A stretch of DNA of 64,000 bases, from contig JACDQD010000002.1 of NCBI GenBank assembly GCA_019843655.1, positions 11,482,393 through 11,546,392 of the forward strand. Reading direction: 5' to 3'. Of the stretch, positions 11,432-24,220 are shown one piece after another. The notes under the pieces are model-generated. The model was not told the origin of the DNA, did no database searches, and saw nothing but the letters and a program-made list of their open reading frames with translations. Both the position numbers and the translations under genes were made by a program. Source of the DNA: Lethocerus indicus (taxonomy: Eukaryota > Arthropoda > Insecta > Hemiptera > Belostomatidae). The first letter of the stretch is position 1, and each line of letters opens with the position of its first letter.

Positions 11432-14400
11432 GACGATTTCCCGTTTCCCTTGAATTGATCTTGTCGAACTGCTACTTGTATTTGGGATCATTTTTTTATT
11501 GAATTCTCTCTCCCGGGTGAAAATTTTGCTTTTTCAACTGCCTGTTGGCCTGTTATTCGTCATCTTCGAGGGGTCATTCTTGCGGTTACACCTTGTTACG
11601 GATACTTTTCTCGTTTCCTAACCTAACCTGTGTAATCTTGTAAGCTTAAGGAATCAGTAAATGTCATTTGCTTTTCCGGAACTTTACGGATTTCTCACAT
11701 CATACATAAGATAATAATTGCGGCACCGAGAAGTTTTAAGGCAGTCGTTTTTTCCACTACTCATTACAATATTCAAATTCTATTGAGTTTACATGAGCTT
11801 TGAGTTCCTCTCGTTTAATCAGTGAAGGAATAGATAGTGGTCAGCCACTGGGACTTTCAGGTTGGCGCCCTGTTGACCTTTCCTTCAATTATAATTTATA
11901 AATAATCAAAGCCTTGCGTGAATAAATTGCGCACTTGTGAGTCTAAAAGTGCAGATAATATTGTAGCTTTTTGTGAAGTGTATTATTGAAAGTCAATTCC
12001 TGGCCTTCTTTAATGCTACGAGAATTATTACTCCTTTTCGGACGGAGGGAAAACATTAAATTTGTCACCGTCGGAGAAATGGGGCGGCGATATTTCGCGG
12101 CACCGAAGTGTTTTTCTTCTCTCGAGGTTGTCTAATGTCTTCTTCCGCTCCTTTCGTCCCAGGGTTTTCTCCGTCTTCCAGCACATACATCAGCAATTTA
12201 TACAGAGGAGCGAAAGTATTTTCTCGGTCATTTGTTGGTTGGAGTCATTAGAAAGTTTGTCCGCTCCGACCGCACCATCACGGCGGTTTTTCATTCCGAC
12301 TTTCCTTATTAGACCCTCAGACCGCTTTGATGTCCCCATTACAGGGTGTCTCCGATATTTCATTCTATCAGGATAATAAGTTATTGGGTTTGTGTTTCCT
12401 CCCCAAAGTAATTTTAGAAAAAGTGGGAGTATATTCAGACTCCTACTTACCGATTGTTATCTTCAGAGATTAAGATATCATTTGTTGTTCTCTTCTGGTC
12501 ACAAAATTTATTGGGGAGTGTCTCAACTTAGGGAAAAGAATCGGATAAACCGTTCGACGTTTGATTCCGGTAGATTTTTATCTCAACATGATACATGCGG
12601 CCATGATTATTGGTAATATTTACAATAAATGTATGAAATAACTACTGTAATGTTATAAACTGATAAAAGTTATTACCTGAAACACAGCAGAGCGTAGATT
12701 TATACAAAATGCGATGATGTGGCTTGCGTATTCTAATATTGGGAATAGAGAATCTCCCTTCCCCCAAGGCCTTAAGTCAAGCGGAACACCTCCGCGAATT
12801 CCTTTACTTCGAGTTTAGCAGTTGACCCGTAAAAACGGGTGGGATATGAGAGCGCGTTGGGAAAATTCAGTGAGTCATTAATTTGAACTGATGTCCAAGT
12901 TGGGCCCAACTTTGCGACCGCAGCACGTCTCCGTCGCACTATTCCTATTTGAAAATTATTTGCCAATTTGTACTTCGGTAAATCTTTTACCCTCTCGTCG
13001 CCAACACGACATGAAACATAGCCCAGTAATAAACGACCCACGGGATTATTCCTTCAATAACATTTGTTAAAAATTAATAGTTCTCACATTCCGACACTTT
13101 TAAAATTATTAAATAATCGCCACTACGTTTTAAGGTAACTTGATACTCATTTCAGTATTTTTACTGACACACGAGGCAAATCGTGTTTTAAGCATTCTTA
13201 AGCGCTTTTAGTAAAATTCATGATCTTGTCTTATTGTATACTATACTGGAGTGGAAACTTTATAGCAAAGAGCCAGTATTAGGAAGCCGCAATTATACAT
13301 TGTACCTTTTTGTGCCTCTTGAATTATTTTTATAAATTAAAATAAACTTGTTTAATTCAACCGCATTACTCCTTCTGTGTCGGTGTGTTTAGAAATCGTC
13401 CATGAGGTAGATATTGCGTAAAATTACGGTGATGAGGCAAAAGAGCACGGCTGAAATATAAGATAATGGTGTTAGTGCTAATGCATTGTATAAGCGCCAT
13501 TATGCCCGGTTTAATTTAGCTTTATAATTTCCTATTAGTAATAAAAGTCGGATGGGCATTTTCCACTGAATAATATAGGAAGGAGGTAATAAGTCTGCAG
13601 GTAATGTGTGCACAGGTTTTGAATTTTTGAAATAATTTCGATTCATTATCGTGTGTGTCTCTACTCGGATTCATGAACATTTTCAGTTAATTAATATTCC
13701 ATAAATTATTTATTCTTGTTTAATGCTTATTTTTTAAATTTATGTTAACGCATAATTAAATGTAAGGCTTAGATTAATTCGTTCTGTTGTACTTGTTAAT
13801 GTGAAATTGACATCAATTCGGAGCTATGTTGCTCGATATCTAGATCTTATTCCTAATATGACAAATATTTCATAAGATTGGAGAATTAATCAGTTGTTTA
13901 TCATCGCGCATAATGATCAAAAGAAGCTGTGTGTTATGACTGAATTCGAACATTATTTTTAGACATTTCTGTGTATAGTTATTTTTTCTTATAATTAACT
14001 GTATTTTCGTTTTTATCTATATTCATAAAGAAAAAGGGGCGCTCTGAACTTCTTGTTGGTGTTTTATGAAATTGTGTGATGTGTAGGCACGCAGAAGCAC
14101 TAGCGAACATAAACTATCTTCTATTTGTTTATTTTTTGCCTTAAATATACTGGGAAAATATTTATCGGATACTCTCATTCTAGTGAACAAGCTGGTTGGT
14201 GAAAGCATTTCATTTTTAGCAGATTTAAGCGTGATCAGTTGGAATATTGAAGGGTTCATTTGAATCGCGCTTAATTGATGCTCTGTCGGTATTTTGGAAA
14301 GCGAATCCGGGAATTATTATTGTATGATTTTTGCATCGGTAATTTTCATTGGTATTTTGCCGTTTTTAAATTGCAGTTTATTCGTTAGAATATTACATTT

Positions 14401-14663
14401 GAACCCGGGTCACTATTTCCTACGGGGACTGCTCTTTGTTCAAATTTCGGTGTCGTACCCAGTTCTCTTTCAATTTCTGAATTTGAACTGAATGCTGAAC
14501 GAGCTCATACTCTTGTGCGAACTATTGTATGGGTTAATATATGTAAAATTATGCGGAGTATTTTAGCAAGAAAAGCATTTTATAATGAATGTGCTGGTGT
14601 AATAGGAATTTCAGTCGGAATTAATGCAAATTTGGAAAGTAATGAAAATTCGGTAATCCGCCA
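11432..14663. other. Non-coding stretch
   Basis: I see only AT-rich sequence, a 6-bp ACCCGT-AAAA-ACGGGT hairpin at 12825-12840 and unsupported open frames near 12062-12616 and 12772-13041. Confidence 0.5.
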
Positions 14664-14730
14664 TCGGGATCCGAACCCGAGTCTGTCCCATAAACCAGCA
14701 GCTGCTCTAAACAATAAGTTGTACAGCGTT
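14664..14730 (-). other. tRNA-like / tRNA-derived SINE remnant
   Basis: On the minus strand TCGGGTTCGGATCCCGA (14680-14664) is a perfect T-arm, a 5-bp stem with a 7-nt loop. TAGAGC lies 27 bases before the base preceding the TTC of the loop, the spacing between the end of the D-arm and the T-arm in a real tRNA. The anticodon and acceptor stems do not pair, and the T-loop has G where A58 belongs. A degenerate tRNA pseudogene or the head of an old tRNA-derived SINE is more likely than a working tRNA. Confidence 0.3.
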
Positions 14731-14748
14731 AATCTCCCCGTTAATAAC

Positions 14749-14765
14749 ACGGGTTCGAATCCTGA
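14749..14765 (+). other. B-box-like element, plus strand
   Basis: GGTTCGAATCC (14752-14762) is a perfect pol III B-box, with a partial T-arm around it. It points away from the opposite-strand T-arm at 14664-14680, 85 bases off. No A-box at the right distance is seen. Confidence 0.25.
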
Positions 14766-15141
14766 ATTTTTCTTAAATTGAAAATTTGAATTGATATGGT
14801 CGCATAATTTTAGAACAAAAGAATACGGTTTTTATTTTTTTCCTATAACTACTTCCAGTTGAAATGGTACATATTCCGCGGCTCCCTGTACAACTGGTAT
14901 CGGTAAACAATGAGATTGGTGAGGAATAAGGAGAAACTGAAGGAAGAGTCGGAGGTTGCCGGTGTCGGACGGGTCCAGAATAGCCGTTAGGCGCATTGGA
15001 ACACTCATCCAATTAACTAACTCAAAGTAATAATTCGAAGAACAATATTATATAGCGATAATTTGGTAACGATGCGCCAATTGGGATGCGGAGGAGGACC
15101 GGATTAGCGTGATTAGAGTGATGGAGTGATGGAGTCATAAC

Positions 15142-15205
15142 ATGGCGGTCCACCCTCACCTCGAGTTGCCCAACTTCGCATCGGGCCTACTACGACTCAT
15201 TTTAG
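15142..15205 (+). CDS. Candidate first coding exon ending in GTGAGT donor
   Basis: ATG at 15142 in the context ATAACATGGCGG opens a frame reading MAVHPHLELPNFASGLLRL and ending at a consensus donor, TTTTAG|GTGAGT, at 15206. An in-frame TGA lies upstream at 15127-15129. Two minimal upstream ORFs precede it: ATG GAG TGA (15121) and ATG GAG TCA TAA (15129), overlapping as TGATG. The segment is GC-richer than its surroundings. The same junction can be read as an acceptor (CTACGACTCATTTTAG) against a donor, so a recursive splice site is the alternative. I recognise no protein family and no second exon. Confidence 0.25.
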
Positions 15206-16672
15206 GTGAGTCTCATAACTTGTGTTCTCATAATCAATCCTGACTTGATCTAGTCAGATCTTTGGCTTAAGTCTAGATATACTTTTATTTATTTCACGAT
15301 ATACACAGGGATATCTACTGATCATATTTTTTTATTATAATACTAAAAATAACTAATATTCATTCCGTTTGTCTATCCGTTGGTGACACATTTATTGGTA
15401 GGTATTCCCGGAGGTTACCCCATAGGTTACTCTTGGCACGCTTTCTTTTACGGTAAAGATCTTAATAATAATTCTATGCTGTTAATTTGTCTGTAAAAAT
15501 ATTTGTTATTCTGATTTATTATATCGAAAAATCATGCCATGCGTAAATTTCTAATGTTAGTTGTATTTGTCGCAAATTCCTACTGAATTTTCGAGTTTTC
15601 ATTGGTGGAGATTCATCCATTATAAGACCGAATTCTTATTGTTAACAATTAAACTTTTAAGTAGAATTCAGGAATTATTCCTCTGTATTTTCTCTTAATA
15701 AATTATAGAAGACAATAGGAAAATACTAATAAATAATTTCCTCTGGTTTGTTCTCGGCGGGATGGGTCTCTTCAATTGGTGCGGCTAAGAAGTGTTAAAA
15801 TATATGAATTGGGTAGCAGAATGAGTTTTCTGTTTTCAAATATGATTATAGACGGTCATGAAATATCTGGCGGGGACAGGATCCCTGGTACCAAACCGGT
15901 ATCAAACGGAGCCCTCTTCAAACAGACATACCTGCGGGCTTGTTTACCAATTGAGATTAACGCACCTCCTAATCCTATTAGTCCCCAGCCCTTCTATTCA
16001 CAACCAGCCCCGCCTCTTTCTACCTTACCAACCTTTACAGCTCATATTTGTTTTATTCTTTGACCTTTAAAAACTACGAAATGATAATAAAACATTGGAA
16101 ATAATTCAAAATGTTACAAATATTTCCTAAGTCTATATTATTTGATTTTGAAGGTAACGTTTTATAATCTTACCATTTAGCCTATTACCAATCGCTGAAT
16201 TGACGCCAGCTTATGCCCATCTAAGCACGCAATATATTTGTATTAGCGCAAAATATTAGGTTAGTTAGAGACTTACGCATGTGCTTGCCAATGGGACAGC
16301 CTACCTGCAATCTTACTGTTACGGAAGTACTTTATTGAACTGCTGACGGATTTTTACTGACGATGCCAAATCCAGTACGATACCAAATCGGTGAATGGAG
16401 ACACGAGATCTAAGAATTATAGCGTTCTAAACTCTAGCAGGCTACCAAACAGGAGGACTTGATAATTCGAGAATAACAGTTTTCTCTCATAATTGGCAGT
16501 ATAAAATTAAATGCGCTAATTGTGGAAGTACATTAGAAATGGTAATCGTTATACATATTTAACTTACCCGTTTTATATCGAGCCTAGATAGCGGTTATTA
16601 GTTGGACCGCATTATTTTTTTGTCGAAGAAGAAGATATTGCCAAAGTAGGGTGGAGCACATTAGTCAGAAGA

Positions 16673-16690
16673 AGAGAGAGAGAGAGAGAG
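16673..16690. repeat. (AG)n microsatellite
   Basis: Nine uninterrupted AG units inside a longer purine-rich stretch that continues to about 16723. Confidence 0.85.
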
Positions 16691-16832
16691 GCGAGAGGGC
16701 GGAGAGAGAAAGATAGAAGACGACCGATAAGATTTCGACTTCCCAAAACCAATTTCCAAGTAGGACTCTCCCAAGTCATTAACCAAAATAGTTAATCCCT
16801 GCCAGTACCCTCCCGAGCACGCATTTTAAGAA

Positions 16833-16863
16833 TCTTCCCGTCCGCCCGAGGAAAACGGGAAGA
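16833..16863. repeat. 9-bp inverted repeat, GC-rich
   Basis: TCTTCCCGT (16833-16841) and ACGGGAAGA (16855-16863) pair perfectly around a 13-nt loop. Confidence 0.45.
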
Positions 16864-19800
16864 GGTAAAAAAGTATAAAGTAGGGCTAGTTTTAAAGATC
16901 GGGACAAGTTGGACTGATCAGTTGTCGGTGGCAATTACACTTAGTAAATAATTTAAATTTTACTCTGGTATGAATCATTTTGTAAACCTCACCCGCGATA
17001 TTTAGAAATTAAATTACGAAATGATATGCGCGTTTCATGCGTATCGGAATAGCGGGATGCGCTCGTTGGAGTAACAATTCCCTCATACATGCATTAACTA
17101 CCACTGAAGGGAGTTCCTCTGCAATTTCCCAGCGCCGAATTAATTCCTCCTGCAAGAATTATGCAAGCTATTATATATTAGGAGTGGCGATATATAATTT
17201 ATAGTCGGTTGTTACCACCACAAAATAGCGCTAATTAGTGTTCGTCGTTTTTCCCGACTGCGCTCATAAATCTCGAATTATGCAGATATGGTCCGTGTTT
17301 ATATATACAATGCAACCACGTCGATAAAAAATATGATTGGGCAATAGCTTGGAGCGATTTTCGATGAAAATTAGTGTTTTATGTTGCTAAGGTATTTCTG
17401 ACACCGAAATTGAGTTTAGATGAAATTTCTGTTCTGTGACGAAATGTGGCTTCAAACGTAAATTTTATGTTCTTATTTGAGTGCTACGAACTATCACATG
17501 AGATGTGAACTATGACGACTTAGAGATACTGAAGAGACAGTTATTCGGTTTCGTAATTTGAATTCCATTACGAAAGTACATTTTAGCCGTATAATCAAAT
17601 GTTAATCATTTTAACAAGACAATTACTAAGTTTTGTGTTAAGGTTTCTGTAACAAGGGTCGGCAATTTCGGATTTTGTATGAAATAAATTTTCTTCCATT
17701 TATAGTCATTTCCCTAAGGAAGAATTTTTCGCTCAACTGGAGGAGCATTGAAAACCTGTAGAGGTGTTCCCAAGCTTATTCTTTGTCGCCTATTGTCCTG
17801 TTTGGGATCGCCGATTCGGGGGTGGCTAACCCCAATGAAAAGCTCCGCTTTTCCCTCTCAGGGTCGACAAGTTTTTCCATTAAAACTTCATCTCCACTGG
17901 TTTTCTAATAGAATAGTCCGTTTAGTCAGGTGCCTACTTCTCCAAGTGCTTGCTTATACTTCAGGCCCCAGTTTCTTGTACTGGTAATCTCCGGGATCGT
18001 ATATTTATATATGGATGAGGTTTCGCTCGTTCAATTCTGTGATTACTTGTTATTTCTAGAATTATAAATCATTCTTTCACACCCGGTCCCATTTTCTACT
18101 ATTTACAACCTTAGTAAATACACTTCTATACGTAGTATTTATCTTTTTCCACACAGTAATGAAGACTTGTCTTTATTAACCCTGTTGCAATTAGCATATT
18201 ATTTACATAATATTTTACGGACCTTATATGATATGTCGATTATTTAATTTGGTATTATATATTTGGCATAGCTGTTTCGTTGAGGAATTGATAGATTTCT
18301 AAACTGGCAAGAAAGTTTGAAATAACAAATTGAGAGTGAATTTTATTTCAACAATAATTAAGAGAGACATAGCGTATTAATATGGGCAAGTTTACACAAT
18401 CTTTAACTTAAACTTCTTTTGGCCATAAAAACAACTTCCACTTGAATATTCCTAGATTTGTTTTGTTCTTTGGCAATTCTCTATGGCACTTGGAGAAGTA
18501 TTGGTTAAGGTTTGCCTGAACTAACTTTGTTACACACCGTCACACTGACACGCCTATTTTTCTGAGTCCCGAAGGTGCTACAAATCGGTCGCATATTTCT
18601 CTTTGGCGGCGCCCGTTCCGCTTGGGCGCTACTTTTTTTGCGGTAACAAATAGCTCACAGACCCCCTCCGGGAGTTTTCATTAAGATTAACCCCGAAATA
18701 GCCAGACCTTCCATTAATCTTATTGAGGACTTCCGTGCCCAAAAAGGTGGAACGCAACTGTCTCCCTTTTGCCATGTTTGCTTCTAATAAAAGCCAAGAA
18801 AAACAGAATCCATTTGGCTGTCTCTGTGTTAAGTTCGGGAAGCAAAATATAGATAGTTTAGATTTTATATTTCGTTACTACATGATCGTACGTCTCGACT
18901 AGGTTCATGTAGATGATACGATAGCCTGTTAAGTACGTGGAGTATGTTTTAGACCTGAATGCTGGTTCTGAATGTGTAAAATACATAGTCCATTTTAAGG
19001 TTTTTAGGGTCGCTCTCGTCGTAGCAGTATGGATGGCTGGCGATTAAACTGGTACAACACGTCCGTTTTGTATTATAGACTTGTATTACTCGTGGTTTTA
19101 TCGCGGATGCAGCTAGAAAAAGTTTTACCTCGCGTGCAAAATATCCGCTGCTTTTATTTTGTAGCTGTCCGTTAGGTATTTAACACTCGAGTAGGCTTCC
19201 ACGTACAATGCTTTTAAGCGCCGATACAACAAAGGAAGGGGCCGTTAATAGCGCTTAAAGTTCCCGGGCCAAAGGCACTTTAAGGGGGAGGGGCGGGAGC
19301 GGTCCTATTGTCGCTTCGCGTCTGGACTTATAATAAATCAAATTTATAACTCCCGCTATTTGCGGGCTGTGGCGAGAGGAAGGGTGAAGCAGTTTTTACG
19401 ACGGAAAAGAGCACTGTTGTTTTATTAACTTGCTCTCCCGCCATACTCAGACATCGGCCTATATTTCATCGTCGCCGCTTCTTCCCAATCCAAAGAATGA
19501 ATGAGGGGGCGGAAGAGACGCCGGGTGTTTGGGGTCAAATTAGGCCCTGAAATTGAGGGGAAAATATACCGCCGAAGGGAAGTTATTTGAGGGGCGCTTC
19601 CTCCATCAGACATTGTCCCGGCCTTACCGTGCGGAATATTGAACTCCCTTTAGTTTCCGTCGAGCCGGTACTATACTCGGCCTTATGCGATTTTTATTCA
19701 GAAAAATATTTCTGTACGTCCCTTAGCGATACTAGGAAGTTTTTTTCTGGGCAGTGGAACTCGGTATACTCAGTGTAACCGTAGTATTATAATTTTATTG

Positions 19801-22182
19801 ACAGCGAGTAATCTGCAAGTCTCTAAAATGCTGAGTGATTTTTGTACAAGTCCGGTTTTGTATTTTCCTAGTTATAATGCTTACAAAAAGGAATGAGAAA
19901 AAATGCGAACTGACTTTATGGGCGTGACGAAATGTTCACGAGTTGTAGGAGAAGTTGGGGTCGAGAGAAACTCGGCGAATGCAGTTATGTGGCTAATGAC
20001 GAATCAAAAGGGGCGGTCGGTGCCGAAACATGTCGAGGAGAGACAACGCTGGTCAACAAACTTTGGCCGGTAGCGTCAACTTTGGACCGCACTGAAACAA
20101 CCCCCCAACAGTGAAAATTACAAAGTTATTGAGCCCGAATTTCCGGCCGGCATATTTGTTTCTGGGCTTTTGAATTAAAGTCCTTGCGCGGCGCAAAGAG
20201 ACAATACAATTACTTACGATTTCAATCGTCTCTTTCATTTCCGTTTTATTTTAAGTGATCTGGACTATATTAGAACATCTATTTTTTTAATTATTGGCCC
20301 CGTTGACAATTGGCACGATCGAAACTATTTTTGAATAAATAATGGCAATACTCAAATAACTGAATATAAATATTGGATACATGTTTCAAATTAAAAAGCA
20401 TCGTGGAATCAATAAACGAAAGTATGTTTCACACTGGTACGGTACACTCCGATTTGAACATGAAGGACTGTAGATTTCGATACCGAAATAACTTCCAAAA
20501 AATAAGAATAAGTGAGAGAACAGTGTCCAAGGAAACATGGAATAATTGTTGAGTGTAATAAATAATTCATTATCATCGATTAACATTATACAACATCAGA
20601 TATAACTCTTAGGTTAAGTTGACTCATATGAGTGATGTTTTGCATTTGTTATAATGTTTAATCATCATACATAATTTATTAACCAAGTCATTTGCCATTC
20701 TCTAGGAGTGGCCGGTGGTACGGTTTCCAACAGAATGTGTTTTGAATTATATTATTTTATAAGCACAAGTCTTCTGGTGTCGACGTCGAGTTCGGCTTAA
20801 ACAGTTCCCTCCAGTCACAAATCTGAATCTTCTTGATTTGTACCCGGCGATTTACAAAATTTACCTCTTGGCTATTCGTTTATTTGCATAATTTTCAAAC
20901 TGGTTAAAGTCGTCACCGGTTGAAATGCAAATGCGGGATTTTGGGGTCGGTCGGGCTTAAAAACGAGGTTGACGCCCCTCCCAACTGCCCCACCCCCGCC
21001 CATCACATTTCGTGCCGAATTTACACGGCTCTGAATATTTTATTCTTTTCATGTACGTGGCTGCAGAGGGACTGAAGTTAATTTCAAATGCCGCTATAAA
21101 TACTCTGAGGTTTCCACGCCCCCCTCCCCTTATCGCCTCAATGAGGCTAATCCTGCGAAGTCGGGATATATTTTTTTCTTTGCAGATTTCTCTCCATTTA
21201 TTAACCTGATGGTAATTCTCAGAAGATTGTAGTTAAATGGTTTTTATCCCTACTTTTGCCATGAAACCTTGCATTGTTACAAGTGGCTTACATTTTGTGT
21301 CCGAATGAGCTTATCTTATGTTTGTAAAAAGTTCATGAATGTTCAATTTTAACAGTTAACTTGGCGCACACAATTTCACACGTGACGAAACGTTTTAGAA
21401 TTTTTCATCTTGACTCTTTCACTCTTAACGATGCATGAGAAATAAATTGAATCGCTCTAATAATTTAGAGTATACACTTTAAAAAAATAAAAATTTGAAT
21501 GCAGAAACATTTATAAAATGTAATTATGCTCTCTATTGTCCTGAAGCCAATGTTGAAATGAAAAGGAGGGCGGATGGCCAATTGAAAGCGTACACCAGTT
21601 AATTTTCCTTTTTTTACTCTAATTTAATGAACCTGTTGCATTATTCACGTTCCCTTTGGGACTGAATTATATTATTTCCCGCTTGTTGAAATTTGAGCCG
21701 GAAACGTGTTCACTCTGAATTTGGAAGGTCTAATATTTCAATATACCGCGGCCGTGAAAGCAATAATTTGCTTCTTGATGCAAAGTATATCGTGCTAAGT
21801 ATATGATGCTTGCTACTATCGTGTTCCAAGTTGTAACAATAATCATTAAAAATTCGATCTTTGTAAATATTATATATGTTGGAATAATACGTCAGTAGCT
21901 TTACGTTCGTAACATATTCAGTAAGTTGCTTTACGGTACAGGCGGAGAGTGTTGGCGGGATGCTTCTTTTGCCTCACAATGTACTGGCAAAAGCCAAAAC
22001 TTGTCTCGCATAGCACCGAATCAGCGTCTGGAAACTAATTGTCCTCTTGAATTGAAAAACATATTTGTAGAAGTAAATAGCTTTCGGTCTGCCACCATAA
22101 AATGTTGCTGGCCTAGTTTACTTCGCCGGATGACGAACATATCCCGAGGACCGTTTACAGAAGATCGATAGTTCCTTAATCG

Positions 22183-22603
22183 TAGATTTCGTGTGTTTTT
22201 CGTGTCTCCTCTCGCTGGTCTGGTCTTTTGCTAGACCGGTTTCGGCAGCTCGCAATCTAATAGCGGTGTTAGTCACAAAGGACCTCAAACGCCCAACGGC
22301 CTGCCCCCCATTTTTTGACCGACAACCCGACAAAAGCTTAAGCCCATTAACAAAACTCCCACTCCCCCCCTCAACTCAAATAAGACAAGCAACATCCCCG
22401 ACATAAAGACAATCACTACGGTACAAGCGCAAAGAGGATGCCCAAAAAACGTCCAAAGTGCCAAAAGTGACTAACACCGCTACTGAAGATGGCGAGCTGC
22501 CGAAACCGGTCTGGGAAAAGACCAAACCAGTGAGAGGAGACATAAACACATGAAATCTACGGTATTCCAATCCGTCGCAGACCGCAAAACAGGTATTTTA
22601 AAC
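22183..22603. mobile_element. Foldback element copy 2 with 14-bp target duplication
   Basis: Left arm 22183-22276 and right arm 22467-22559 are imperfect inverted repeats sharing CTAGACCGGTTTCGGC and GTGTTAGTCAC. The right arm is followed by a tail (22560-22603) beginning GGTATTCCAATCCGTCGCAG and ending TTTTAAAC, with no counterpart on the left. TAGTTCCTTAATCG occurs at 22169-22182 and again at 22604-22617, a perfect 14-bp target duplication. The interior (22277-22466) is A/C-rich with no coding potential that I see. It shares the segment GAGGATGCCCAAAAAA with the inner left arm of copy 3 on the opposite strand, so the interior is inverted between copies. Arms are more diverged than in copies 1 and 3. 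Confidence 0.85.
22479..22515 (+). ncRNA. Hammerhead-ribozyme-like core, copy 2 right arm
   Basis: The order is GCTA, CTGAAGA, T, GGCGAGCTGCC, GAAACCGGTC, TGGG. The catalytic core and the palindromic ACCGGT with the following C are intact, but the downstream stem I strand is TGGG instead of TAGC, so stem I is lost. The left arm of the same copy has lost CTGAAGA altogether (TTAGATT on the minus strand). Confidence 0.3.
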
Positions 22604-22724
22604 TAGTTCCTTAATCGTCATTATAAGTTATCCTTTGGTGGCGCCATTGGTCTAACTTGGCGCGTACATGATAATCAGATTGCCGAGAGGGCAGCCCGAA
22701 GTGAACAGGTTGCCGAGACAGGCC

Positions 22725-22749
22725 AGAGAGAGAGAGAGAGAGAGAGAGA
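22725..22749. repeat. (AG)n microsatellite
   Basis: Twelve AG units plus one base, about 110 bases downstream of foldback copy 2. Confidence 0.9.
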
Positions 22750-23865
22750 ACAGTCGTAATGACGTGGGGGGCCCCAGTTTCTTAACTGGGGGTGTCCCAA
22801 CGGTCTGACTGACGTGAGCCCCCTAACTTACCCCCTAACTGTATTAGTACACCCCCTGCCTTGCCCATTAATCCCCGTCATTTTAATTGCATTTAAAGCT
22901 GCGAGTTAACGCCGGCCGTGATTTCAGGTATTGTAGAATTGCTGCCAGTCGGGCGGTTCCTGAATTGAATTATTGTTAGGAAATGTCGCAACGTATCATC
23001 AAACATTCTGGGGGTGTTTGTATTAAGGGTTATTAATAATTACGCCTTCATATTAATTAACATCCATACTGCTCATAAACTATTGCATATAATCAGCTTC
23101 TGTTATCAATTTCGTATTATTTCCCAAGGAATGGTATAATTAACAGATTATTTTGATGTATATGTGAACGTTTTAAATATAGTGCGCACTTTTGAGCTGC
23201 TAGGTTAGTAATGAATGTCAGTATCAGAGTGGGTATTTCCTTACTACAAACTGTCTCTCCTAAGCTGAAGAATGTATTCCTGTAGTCATTCAGATATTCC
23301 ATATGTCTTACGATAGATAAGAATGAGCGGGGACTTATCCATATAAGTATTCAGTGTGATCAAAGTTGGACTAATTTGGAGCGGCATGTGTGAAAGGTCC
23401 CTGCCTCGATTCCTGCCGCAGCCAGTTTCCCCAATTTCCCAGGAGGTCGTCCGCTCTTTTCACGCTTTTCCCCGAACACGTCCGCCAGGAAAACCAATTT
23501 CCCTCACTACTCCTAAGGAAATGGAAAGCAGCCCCCGCGGTGCGGAGGAAAATAATTCGTGAAATCTTAAAAAATGGACGCCGGCTTCTCGTCTTCCTTT
23601 CAAGTATTCATCACTTCCCGCCCTCGCTTTTTCACTTTTCCCCGCTGTCTGTTGCAGCTTTTTCAAGTGCCGAAAATGAGAAGAATGTCAAAGCGTAATC
23701 GTTCTGATGTACAAATTTTCCGGAAGCCATGTTACCCTTAGAATAAAAGGTGCTGGCCTATTTCATTTTTCAGAAATGCATTATTTCACATCGCTTTTAG
23801 GTTTCATAACTTTGTTCGCTAGGTTTATTTCGGAAATAATTTAGCTAGAGTATGATTTTAATATG

Positions 23866-23911
<46 letters not shown>

Positions 23912-24178
23912 CCTTTACCAGGTTACAGTAAAACATAATTTAAAATGTATTATATTATTATTAATATAATAATAATGTTTGTATTGTTTTGTGAACATTA
24001 ATTATAGAAAGAATTTTATGGTAATAACATACATCAGTCGGATAGTCGTATTAAAAGGATCATTTAATACTTGAATTTAAATACCAAGTAAAGGCCCAAC
24101 AAAATTTCCTTTAAGAACAAATTGAATTAATTGTACTGTATACCAAAATATTAATGTTGTCCTTTTCGTTTTGTTTCA
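22750..24178. other. Non-coding stretch
   Basis: The GC-richer pocket 23390-23700 is open in three overlapping frames on both strands and is not credible as a gene. The TA microsatellite is listed separately. Confidence 0.5.
23872..23907. repeat. (TA)n microsatellite
   Basis: Eighteen uninterrupted TA units. Confidence 0.9.
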
Positions 24179-24220
24179 GGTGAGCTTGATGTTGTAATAG
24201 TGATTCGTTCTTGCATGATC
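24179..24220 (+). other. Recursive splice site candidate with 41-nt RS-exon
   Basis: The acceptor tract CCTTTTCGTTTTGTTTCAG ends at 24179 and is followed at once by the donor-like GTGAGC, giving an AG|GT junction. A consensus donor, GTAAGT, follows at 24221, so the 41 nt 24180-24220 would be an RS-exon. Of the three frames, only the one starting GAG CTT GAT is open (ELDVVIVIRSCMI, after two leading bases). The sequence therefore supports either a zero-length ratchet site in a long intron or a short cassette exon. Both readings put a transcript on the plus strand. Splice sites are read by eye and unscored. Confidence 0.45.

Larger units (their letters stand above)
15206..22168. other. Non-coding stretch
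   Basis: Apart from the AG repeat and inverted repeat near 16.7-16.9 kb I see no supported feature; open frames at 15776-16070, 19425-19778 and 19932-20238 lack start, splice or domain support. Confidence 0.5.
22169..22617. repeat. Target-site duplication pair of foldback copy 2
   Basis: TAGTTCCTTAATCG at 22169-22182 is repeated exactly at 22604-22617. Fourteen bases is longer than the duplications of most cut-and-paste DNA transposons and falls within the range made by target-primed retroelements. Confidence 0.85.

Noticed and set aside
14515..14781. 88-codon plus frame
   Set aside because: No ATG near its start and its 3' half is the tRNA-like sequence, so not a credible gene.
20010..20040. 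GCCGAAACATGTC as a further hammerhead-like site
   Set aside because: GAA-ACATGT-C is present but there is no CUGANGA, no stem II and no stem I partner.
21375..21395. GACGAAACGTTT as a hammerhead-like site
   Set aside because: Only the GAAACGT string is present, with no core or stem upstream.
22190..22570. Open frames of 64-71 codons inside foldback copy 2
   Set aside because: They are by-products of the repeat arms and the A/C-rich centre and differ between copies.
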